Shown: piece after piece, positions 1 to 5,009 of the stretch | Layout: every line of letters begins with the position of its first letter | Position numbering within the stretch: position 1 is the first letter of the stretch | Assembly (NCBI GenBank): GCA_003165495.1 | Contig: PMMB01000216.1 | Location: forward strand, 1-5,009 | Length of the DNA stretch: 5,009 nucleotides | Source of the DNA: Gammaproteobacteria bacterium | Lineage (GTDB): Bacteria > Pseudomonadota > Gammaproteobacteria > Steroidobacterales > Steroidobacteraceae | Direction: 5' to 3' | Program-made: the position numbers and the translations under genes | The notes under the pieces: model-generated | Database searches by the model: none | Told to the model about the DNA's origin: nothing | What the model saw: the letters and a program-made list of their open reading frames with translations, nothing else

Positions 1-305
1 ATCAGGTAGTCGAAGGCGCCGTCCTTGAGCGCCTGAACCGACGACGCGACGGACGCAAAGCTCGTGAGAATCAGCACGCGCGTCATTGGCGACTTGGTTC
101 TAATCTTTTGCAACAGCTGCAGACCGTCGAGCAAGGGCATGCGGATATCGGTCAGGACGATCTCGTAGCTCGCTTTCTCGAATTTCTGCCAGGCCTCGTC
201 TCCATTCGCGGCGGTAGTGACATCGAAGCCGTCGTCGCCAAGCACCTCGGCGAGGAGGGTGCGGATACTATTGTCGTCATCGGCCACGAGTACCCGATAT
301 TTCAT
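1..305 (-). CDS. Response regulator, receiver domain (partial, C-terminus beyond left edge)
   Basis: Partner of the adjacent sensor kinase: it would accept phosphate from the kinase histidine and change the activity of an output domain that is not visible here. The 101 visible residues form a receiver domain that begins MKYRVLVADDDNSIRTLL. Asp10 and Asp11 fit the acidic Mg-binding pocket, Asp53 in LTDIRMP is the phospho-acceptor, and Thr81 is the switch Thr. Tyr100 in GAFDYL sits where the switch aromatic residue lies, three residues before the expected conserved Lys, which is just off the window. The start is fixed by an ATGA overlap with the kinase stop (302-305), which implies translational coupling. 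The GAFDYL ending is common in NtrC-type regulators, but the AAA+ and HTH domains would lie outside, so the class is unproven. A stand-alone receiver or a LuxR/OmpR-type output is also possible. Confidence 0.93.
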   Translation of the reverse strand, partial: MKYRVLVADDDNSIRTLLAEVLGDDGFDVTTAANGDEAWQKFEKASYEIVLTDIRMPLLDGLQLLQKIRTKSPMTRVLILTSFASVASSVQALKDGAFDYL

Positions 306-2284
306 GTGCTCATCGCTTCCGGTACACGACCGTGGTGCTCAACGACCGGGGCCGGCACCGCGGCCGCCACCGGCAAACTAATCACGAATGTTGCGCCATG
401 ACCCGGTGAACTGCGGACCTCAATGCGTCCGCCGTGACTCTCTATTATGCCGTACGAGACCGACAGACCGAGCCCCGTACCCTGGCCTGCCGCCTTGGTC
501 GTGAAAAACGGCTCAAAGATCTTTTTCTGCAACTCAGGCGATATCCCGGGACCGGAGTCCTGCAACTCGATCAGAACCTGCCCGCCGACCGCGCGCGTGC
601 GCACCGACAGCTCCCCACGCAGGCCCGCCATGGCCTGCTGAGCGTTGATCGCGAGATTCACCAGCACCTGCTGTAGTTGGTTGATGTCGCCATTGACCTG
701 CGGCAGGCTCTCGCCAAGCTCCCTAACGATGCGAATGCCGTGTAGCGACAGCTGATGGTCGACAATTGACAGGGCGGCGCCGACGGCCTCGTTGGCGTTA
801 ACCGGCTGGAATTGCGGCGTATCCTGGCGCGCAAAGCGCAGCAGGTTTTTGATGATGTCACTGCAGCGCCGTGTTTCCTGGGCAATCAGGTCGAGGCTGG
901 CCTTGGCGGGATTCTCCGGCCCGAGGCGGCGAATCGCAAGCTGCGCATGGCCGAGGATGCCAGCCAATGGGTTATTCACTTCGTGGGCAATACCTGCGCC
1001 AAGTTGCCCGAACGCGGCCATCTTCGCCGAATGCACTAGCGCTCGCTGGGCCTGTATCAGCGCATGCTCGCGTTCCTGCAAACCCGAGGCCATCCTGTTA
1101 AAGGCAACCGCCAGTGCGCCTATCTCATCGGAGGACTCCGCGTGCACCCTCGTGTCGAAGTCTCCTTGCCCGATGCGCTCAGCGCCCAGCGCAAGTTGTT
1201 CGAGCGGCTTCGTAAGCCGGTGCGATATCAACAGCGCGACCACGGCGCCGGCGACGATGAGCGCCATGCTGACCAGCATGAGGTTATCCAGCAGGTCGCG
1301 CGCCGTCAGGTAGGCCGCCGAGCGCGGGATGGCCGTGATCGCGATTACGCCCGCAACACGCGCGGCCGTGCGTGCGCCGATGTACTGGGTCTTGTCGGCC
1401 GTGAACTCGCGCGTCACGACGCCGACCTGCGCAGGCGTCTGCACTTCGAGCATGGGCTGGATCCATGCTGGCGCGGCCCCGGCTGCGCCGGAGCCCGCGA
1501 GTCGCCCGCCCGCGACGAGAACCTTACCCGACGAGTCCACCAGTGCGATGCCAAAACCACGACCCCGCTCGACCGCGTCAGCCAACTCCTTGAGGCGGAG
1601 GCAAGCCAGCAAGATGCGCGCTGGCTGATCCCGTAACGGCGGCAACGACTCCGCCAGCACCAGAAGCGGTTCGGTACCTGGCATCGCGACTGTACCGATG
1701 CGAGCGGTGGCGACATCTGCGGACGACGTAGTCGAGACGCCTGCGAGAGCGCGTGTCACGAGATCTTCACCGACGATTCCCAGCGCCGCGAGCGCTTTTC
1801 GATCGTAGATTGTGGTCGCCGCAATGCCATTCTCCTCGACGATGACGCTGACGAATTCGGGAAATCGTTCAAAAATGCGGGCGGTTAACCTAGCTTTGTT
1901 CGCAGGCTCGGTGGCGGGCTCGGACTCGATCGCGGCGAGCAAATGCATGTCGTGCAGATATCCGCGCAGCAGCGCCGCCGACTCAGCCGCGGTGCTGTCG
2001 GCAACTATAGCGGCCACATCGTTGACATAGGCGATCTTGTCGTCACCGAATTTCCGCGCCATAAACGCGGTGATCGCAGCGACGGTAATCGTCAGCAGCG
2101 CGAATACCGCCAGCAGGAGCTTGATCCGGACCGGAAATCTGATTCGGAAATTCCCAGCGGCGCGCAGCCGCCCGACGCTAGCCGGAGCGAGCCCGCCAAT
2201 ATCGATAATGGCGCTATCCTGAGTGTTCACTGCGCTGTTGCCGGTCCTTGTTGCCGACCTCCGTGCGCGGAGTAAATTCGACAT
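302..2284 (-). CDS. Transmembrane sensor histidine kinase (Cache-like sensor, HAMP, HisKA, HATPase_c)
   Basis: Inner-membrane sensor kinase of 660 residues that autophosphorylates on His and passes phosphate to the adjacent regulator. In order: a basic cytoplasmic N-terminus (1-54), TM1 about 55-76, an extracytoplasmic region 77-334 with Cache/PAS-like stretches (around 146-168 and 244-259), TM2 about 335-354, HAMP about 355-406, a short helical linker, then HisKA with the H-box GIAHEVNNPLAGI. His434 is the phospho-site, and Glu435/Asn438 fit the ExxN phosphatase motif. The ATPase domain shows the N-box (Asn547 in LVNLAINAQQA), G1 DSGPGI (Asp576), F-box EPFFTTK (591-597) and G2 GQGTGLGL (600-607). 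An Ala/Pro-rich tail ends at the ATGA overlap. The catalytic core resembles the NtrB/AtoS/ZraS group. All key residues are present, so it should be active. The ligand is unknown. The ATG at 2284 gives the longest frame but has only a weak ribosome binding site; GTG at 2230 is an alternative. Confidence 0.96.
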   Translation of the reverse strand: MSNLLRARRSATRTGNSAVNTQDSAIIDIGGLAPASVGRLRAAGNFRIRFPVRIKLLLAVFALLTITVAAITAFMARKFGDDKIAYVNDVAAIVADSTAAESAALLRGYLHDMHLLAAIESEPATEPANKARLTARIFERFPEFVSVIVEENGIAATTIYDRKALAALGIVGEDLVTRALAGVSTTSSADVATARIGTVAMPGTEPLLVLAESLPPLRDQPARILLACLRLKELADAVERGRGFGIALVDSSGKVLVAGGRLAGSGAAGAAPAWIQPMLEVQTPAQVGVVTREFTADKTQYIGARTAARVAGVIAITAIPRSAAYLTARDLLDNLMLVSMALIVAGAVVALLISHRLTKPLEQLALGAERIGQGDFDTRVHAESSDEIGALAVAFNRMASGLQEREHALIQAQRALVHSAKMAAFGQLGAGIAHEVNNPLAGILGHAQLAIRRLGPENPAKASLDLIAQETRRCSDIIKNLLRFARQDTPQFQPVNANEAVGAALSIVDHQLSLHGIRIVRELGESLPQVNGDINQLQQVLVNLAINAQQAMAGLRGELSVRTRAVGGQVLIELQDSGPGISPELQKKIFEPFFTTKAAGQGTGLGLSVSYGIIESHGGRIEVRSSPGHGATFVISLPVAAAVPAPVVEHHGRVPEAMST

Positions 2285-2308
2285 ATGCCATTTTGCTCAA
2301 ATTGGCAT
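2285..2308. repeat. Inverted repeat directly abutting the kinase start codon
   Basis: On the minus strand the arms are ATGCCAATTT and AAAATGGCAT around a GAGC centre. Nine of ten positions pair, with one A/A mismatch. The repeat ends at the base before the kinase ATG, so it covers the whole ribosome-binding region. It could be a protein operator (core ATGCCA-N12-TGGCAT) or an RNA hairpin that limits translation. An overlapping 8-bp palindrome GGCATGCC occupies 2304-2311. The symmetry is visible directly; the function is inferred. Confidence 0.4.
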
Positions 2309-2311
2309 GCC

Positions 2312-2348
2312 CGTCCGCCTACGGGGATCACGTTTTTCCCGGCGGATG
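2312..2348. repeat. Imperfect GC-rich inverted repeat in the kinase leader
   Basis: On the plus strand CGTCCGCC (2312-2319) pairs with GGCGGATG (2341-2348) through eight positions including one G-T wobble. An inner GGG/CCC (2323-2325 with 2338-2340) can continue the stem after a TAC bulge. It lies 28 bp upstream of the kinase ATG. On the transcribed strand no T-run follows it, so it does not look like an intrinsic terminator. It could be a leader-RNA stem or chance structure in GC-rich DNA. Confidence 0.25.
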
Positions 2349-2423
2349 CGTGCCAGGCCTAAGGCGGAAGCCACGTGTGTGAACCAGGTCTCACCGGACA
2401 ATGCGGAGCCTTCAGCGGCTTTG

Positions 2424-3983
2424 TCAGTCCGGCATCCGGCTGATCTTGGAACCCTCCAGCGTCAGGTTGAACATCAGGCCCGTGTTGGAGAACACGAATC
2501 CGACGATCGGCTTCTGTGCGGTGATCGTGTCGATGGCGTTGCCCGCGCCGCTTCCAGCCACTGTTACGCTCCCATCGACGCCGACCTTCCAGGCGCTGCT
2601 ATTGAGGAATCCGTCGTAGGCTTCGCTCGTCATGAACAACAGGATCACCTTTCGCCTCTGCGCACCGATCTGTAGCCCAAGGGAAGCCAATTTCATAGTG
2701 TAGTAATCGACAACGCTCCCGCCAGACATGAGCGCGCCTTCGCCGTACTCGCCGCCGAGGATCAACCCGCCCTTGATGACGTTGGGAAATACGAGGACAC
2801 CTTTGGCTTGAGCAACCATCGTCCTGGCGGCTTCAGAATGCTGATAAAGCTCCGTTAGCGCGTCCCGAACCCGGCCGTCGATGTCGCGCTCCACGTGCAC
2901 GACCGCGACGGATGTCGGGGCGCCTTCGAGCCAGCCGCGCCGAGCGGTGACTTTCCAGTAATAAACTCCGGTGCGAAGATCAGCGCGGGTGTACGTGCCA
3001 TCGCTCAAGCGCTCGTCCGCGAGCGTATCGCGCAAATCACGATCCTTGGCCAGCACGAAATGATAGTCGTCCACGGGCGTGCCGCTTTGCCACCGGAAAA
3101 GCACCTTGGGAGGCTCTTTGTGATAGACGATGACCTGGTTCGCGACTGGCTCGACGAGCACTGGGACCGCTGGGATCGATTGGCGTTCCGCGCGGCCGCC
3201 ATCGGCACTGATCTGAATGCCTTCTCCGCTGCCCAGCTTGGTGACACCGTTGCGGGCGCGGACCTGTGCCTTGCCCCGCAATATCACGATTGACGCGGAT
3301 TTATCGCGGTTCACCTGGAGATTAAAATCGGCAGCCTGGCCCGGGCTCACCCCCTGCAGGCGAACGGTCGCATTGGGCAGCCGAATGCCGAGAACGTCGT
3401 TGTCAGCACCCGCCTTCAAGCGGCCCGTAAGCACTCCGTGGGCGACCGAGGCTACCGCTGTGTGGGCGGCCATGAAAGTATCATTCGCATTCGCCTCGAA
3501 TACAACGAGGGAGTTCTCACCTATGCTGATATCGCCGCGATTCTTGACCTTGACCACGACACTAGCCTCTGCCAGCGTTTGTATCGCATCCTCGGTATGC
3601 AACGCCCGCCCGACCTCGGCGCCACTCCATGCCAGCTCGCTGCCCGCACGCATCTGGACGGTACGATGGATCTTGGCAATGCTGCCTTCGAAATCAGGCA
3701 ACATTGTCGTTGAAGTACGCGCCAATCCCCGCTGCTCGATTGGCGCGCTGACGCCACCGGCGATCCCCCGCAGTTCGCTCGGCGCCGTGCCGCCGGGGAG
3801 GGCGAGCCGAACGACGCCCCAGATCACACCGGCCGCCAAAGCGATCGCCAGGATCAGCAGGCCAAATTCCAGCGATTTCTGCCGCCTGCCCGCTAAGAAT
3901 AGCGCGGCCGTGCCGTGATAGACCGCCGCTGCGTTGGCAGCCGGTTCAGCGCCTCGCGACGACCGCGGCGAAATTATAGTCAT
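2424..3983 (-). CDS. Membrane-anchored FecR / FN3-like / SYLF (Ysc84) domain fusion protein
   Basis: Numbered from the ATG at 3983, the protein has 519 residues. A short N-terminus with basic residues (RRQK) precedes one membrane segment at about 40-62, so the rest is predicted to face the periplasm. Residues about 101-266 are FecR-like: a beta-rich pattern with VGRALHTEDAIQTLAEAS and later ILRGKAQV and SGEGIQI. Residues about 273-364 look like an FN3-type module (FRW at 296-298, LRTGVYYWKVTAR at 336-348). Residues about 368-519 form a SYLF/Ysc84 domain: QAKGVLVFPNVIKGG (392-406), SEAYDGFLNSSAW around 453-465, and a terminal PIVGFVFSNTGLMF followed by LEGSKI. SYLF domains bind lipid; FecR domains in other proteins take part in sigma-factor signalling or bind envelope partners. 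No sigma-factor gene is visible nearby. The start is uncertain: ATG at 3989 overlaps an upstream stop as TAATG, and GTG at 4070 adds 29 Arg/Trp-rich residues that look like a non-coding extension. The role is unknown; envelope lipid or stress function is an inference. Confidence 0.85.
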   Translation of the reverse strand: MTIISPRSSRGAEPAANAAAVYHGTAALFLAGRRQKSLEFGLLILAIALAAGVIWGVVRLALPGGTAPSELRGIAGGVSAPIEQRGLARTSTTMLPDFEGSIAKIHRTVQMRAGSELAWSGAEVGRALHTEDAIQTLAEASVVVKVKNRGDISIGENSLVVFEANANDTFMAAHTAVASVAHGVLTGRLKAGADNDVLGIRLPNATVRLQGVSPGQAADFNLQVNRDKSASIVILRGKAQVRARNGVTKLGSGEGIQISADGGRAERQSIPAVPVLVEPVANQVIVYHKEPPKVLFRWQSGTPVDDYHFVLAKDRDLRDTLADERLSDGTYTRADLRTGVYYWKVTARRGWLEGAPTSVAVVHVERDIDGRVRDALTELYQHSEAARTMVAQAKGVLVFPNVIKGGLILGGEYGEGALMSGGSVVDYYTMKLASLGLQIGAQRRKVILLFMTSEAYDGFLNSSAWKVGVDGSVTVAGSGAGNAIDTITAQKPIVGFVFSNTGLMFNLTLEGSKISRMPD

Positions 3984-4150
3984 TGGCATTACCCAGGTAC
4001 GAAGAAAAATGCCCGCGGACCAGCGCCATAGGCGCCGTCGCGATCGCCGCGCCGGCAACAAATAGCCCACACGGCGCCCGGTGCGCCTTTCAAGAAGGAT
4101 ACCTTTGCTCGCGCGGCTGCGAGGCGCCGTGGGTCACAGTCGAGCATCAT
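3946..4150 (-). pseudogene. Possible small frameshifted gene just upstream of the FecR-SYLF gene
   Basis: Two overlapping minus-strand frames look more protein-like than the Arg/Trp-rich frame that continues the downstream gene upstream. The first starts at ATG 4150 (MMLDCDPRRLAAARAKVSFL...) and runs 53 residues to a TAA at 3991-3989 that overlaps the ATG at 3989. The second, one base out of phase, is open from 4089 to a TGA at 3948-3946. It contains the hydrophobic segment GLFVAGAAIATAPMALV, then FSSYLGNANDYNFAAVV. Joining them with a single-base change near 4062-4070 would give a peptide of about 67 residues with one membrane or signal-like segment. It may be a decayed gene, a base-calling error, or chance in GC-rich DNA. 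I recognise no family, and the ribosome binding site is weak. Confidence 0.18.
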
Positions 4151-4272
4151 GCCCGCCAAAAACGCGCATCTGGACGGCGCCGGGGGGTTCTGGTGCAGCT
4201 GCGGTCACTTTTGACGATCGGAATCTCCGTTCGGACGCGGTTCGGAAGCCGGCGCGGGCAGCAAGGTCCGTC

Positions 4273-4374
4273 TCAAACAAAAGCAGTCTTAGCAACCGAA
4301 TTCAGCGTGCGCGCGATACCATTCACTGTGACGTTACTTCCGAGGTTCTCCGTCACATGCATCGGCCGCAGCAT
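4273..4374 (-). CDS. Possible 33-residue small ORF in phase with parB
   Basis: A short frame starts at ATG 4374, reads MLRPMHVTENLGSNVTVNGI... and ends at TGA 4275-4273. It is in the same phase as parB, separated from the parB TAA by five sense codons, so loss or read-through of that stop would extend ParB by 38 residues. Its composition is plausible for a protein, but no good ribosome binding site precedes the ATG, no family is recognised, and ParB already ends in a normal-looking C-terminal helix. It is most likely an untranslated chance frame. Confidence 0.12.
   Translation of the reverse strand: MLRPMHVTENLGSNVTVNGIARTLNSVAKTAFV
4327..4357. repeat. Perfect 7-bp inverted repeat TGTGACG-N17-CGTCACA
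   Basis: The arms lie at 4327-4333 and 4351-4357 with 17 bases between them, starting 33 bp after the parB stop. The half-sites resemble TGTGA boxes, but the spacing (TGTGA-N21-TCACA) is far wider than the CRP/FNR type. It could be an operator for the downstream FecR-SYLF gene, a hairpin at the end of the parB mRNA, or chance. No T-run accompanies it on the transcribed strand. Confidence 0.3.
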
Positions 4375-4389
4375 CGACTTAAAGACGAT

Positions 4390-5009
4390 TTACCCGCTCT
4401 GGGGCAACCTCCCAACCGCCTGTTTTATAGCGTCAAGAATCGCATCGCGCGTCTTCGCATCGGCAACATCGACCACAATTCGCGCCGCCCCGCTCGCCTT
4501 CTGACGCAGCTGCACATGTACAGATTTCGTCTTCAAAACGTCGCTAGTCACCGATAGTTCTGGTCTTTTGGTAGGTTGGTCGCCCTCTACCTTCAATGCC
4601 TTGCGCACGAGATTCTCCGTCTCCCGCACCGACAATCCGCGCTCGGCGACTAGCTTCGCGAGTCGTACCCGCGCAGCGTCATCCTCCAACCCCAACAGCG
4701 CCCTGGCGTGCCCCATGCTGATCGCCTTGGAATCAATCAGGTCGACCACCGTCGCTGGCAAATCCAGCAATCGAATGAGATTAGAAACGGCGGCGCGCGA
4801 GCGGCCGACCGAATCGGCCACCTCCTGATGCGTCAGTGAGAACTCTTCGATCAATCGCTTGAGAGCCCTCGCCTCCTCCGCCGACGTTAACTCCTCGCGT
4901 TGAATATTCTCGACGAGCGCGACCGCCACCGCTTCTTTGTCAGATAGCGGACGAACGATGACCGGTATGTCCGAAAGGCCCGCCAACTTCGCGGCTTGCC
5001 ATCGGCGCA
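4390..5009 (-). CDS. parB: Chromosome partitioning protein ParB (partial, N-terminus beyond right edge)
   Basis: DNA-binding CTPase of the ParABS system: it loads at parS, spreads along DNA and works with the ParA ATPase to segregate the origin region. The visible 205 residues begin RRWQAAKLAGL, the end of the CTP-binding GERRxRA motif, so the gene runs past the edge and the TTG at 4986 is internal. Next come IPVIVR and the ENIQRE box (33-38 of the visible part) followed by LTSAEEA. A helix-turn-helix spans about 58-81 (LTHQEVADSVGRSRAAVSNL). The linker and leucine-rich C-terminal dimerisation domain end in ILDAIKQAVGRLPQSG. About 80-100 N-terminal residues are expected to be missing. parA would normally lie immediately upstream, off the window. 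The motif glutamine in place of the usual Arg/Lys (RRWQAA) is a mild variation. Confidence 0.95.
   Translation of the reverse strand, partial: RRWQAAKLAGLSDIPVIVRPLSDKEAVAVALVENIQREELTSAEEARALKRLIEEFSLTHQEVADSVGRSRAAVSNLIRLLDLPATVVDLIDSKAISMGHARALLGLEDDAARVRLAKLVAERGLSVRETENLVRKALKVEGDQPTKRPELSVTSDVLKTKSVHVQLRQKASGAARIVVDVADAKTRDAILDAIKQAVGRLPQSG

Larger units (their letters stand above)
2285..2423 (-). other. Spacer between the FecR-SYLF gene and the sensor kinase
   Basis: This 139-bp gap separates two codirectional genes. Apart from the two inverted repeats listed separately, I see no clear -35/-10 pair and no terminator. Its length is enough for a kinase promoter, but read-through from the upstream gene cannot be excluded. 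Hence the two genes may or may not share a transcript. Confidence 0.5.
3984..4389. other. About 400-bp region between parB and the FecR-SYLF gene with no intact recognised gene
   Basis: This is the only long stretch here without a clear gene. It should hold the 3' end of the parB transcript and the promoter of the FecR-SYLF gene, but I find neither a hairpin followed by a T-run nor a convincing -35/-10 pair. It does contain the possible frameshifted gene (to 4150), a 33-codon frame (4273-4374), a perfect inverted repeat (4327-4357), a small GGCGC/GCGCC hairpin (4073-4087), a run of six C on the minus strand around 4182-4187, and four copies of the octamer GGCGCCGT or its complement at 4031, 4071, 4123 and 4174. 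Confidence 0.5.

Noticed and set aside
1064..1636. Long open frame on the plus strand opposite the kinase
   Set aside because: It is antisense to a kinase with a complete set of conserved motifs; its product is Arg-rich with no recognisable domain, typical of shadow frames in GC-rich genes. The plus-strand frame at 792-1313 is rejected for the same reason.
2342..2357. Sigma-54-like CTGGCACGCATCCGC on the minus strand upstream of the kinase
   Set aside because: The -24-like TGGCACG is good, but GG and GC are separated by nine rather than ten bases and the -12 element lacks TTGC; the fit is insufficient.
2401..2423. Short stem AGCC/GGCT just after the FecR-SYLF stop as a terminator
   Set aside because: Only four base pairs and no T-run on the transcribed strand.
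3972..3977. Perfect TATAAT on the minus strand, just inside the FecR-SYLF start
   Set aside because: No -35-like hexamer lies 16-19 bases upstream, and a transcript starting there would lack the ATG codons at 3983/3989 with no nearby alternative start; most likely part of coding sequence.
4327..4357. CRP/FNR binding site from the TGTGA/TCACA half-sites
   Set aside because: The half-sites are 21 bases apart instead of about 6 for CRP or 4 for FNR.
3983..4504. Plus-strand open frame covering the parB downstream gap
   Set aside because: It overlaps the 3' end of parB antisense, has no recognisable domain and no clear ribosome binding site; considered non-coding.
1..5009. parS site, CRISPR array, tRNA/rRNA genes or insertion sequence
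   Set aside because: No sequence close to TGTTTCACGTGAAACA, no regularly spaced direct repeats, no RNA-gene motifs and no transposase-like reading frames were seen on either strand.

Overview
The window reads as ordinary chromosomal DNA of a GC-rich Pseudomonadota, probably beta- or gammaproteobacterial. I infer this from the chromosomal-type ParB, the HAMP/HisKA sensor kinase paired with a receiver protein, and strongly GC-ending codons. I cannot name a genus. All well-supported genes lie on the minus strand, so transcription runs from right to left.

In transcription order the layout is as follows. (1) The C-terminal two thirds of parB (4390-5009, start beyond the right edge). (2) About 400 bp with no convincing intact gene (3984-4389). 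It holds a 7-bp perfect inverted repeat, a 33-codon frame in phase with parB, and two overlapping protein-like frames that may be a small frameshifted gene. (3) A membrane-anchored fusion of a FecR-like domain, an FN3-like domain and a SYLF/Ysc84 lipid-binding domain (2424-3983). (4) A 139-bp spacer with two inverted repeats, one of them touching the next start codon. (5) A 660-residue transmembrane sensor histidine kinase (302-2284). (6) A response regulator overlapping the kinase by ATGA and cut by the left edge (1-305).

The kinase and regulator form a clear two-component pair. The kinase has about 258 extracytoplasmic residues between two membrane segments, then HAMP, HisKA and HATPase_c. 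The upstream fusion is predicted to sit in the inner membrane with FecR, FN3 and SYLF domains in the periplasm. A shared role in envelope sensing or maintenance is possible, but rests only on adjacency and orientation. ParB belongs to chromosome partitioning and is probably the end of a separate parAB unit.

No tRNA, rRNA, CRISPR array, insertion sequence, parS site or convincing rho-independent terminator was seen. The most unusual item is the FecR-FN3-SYLF architecture. The most puzzling stretch is the possibly frameshifted one just upstream of it.
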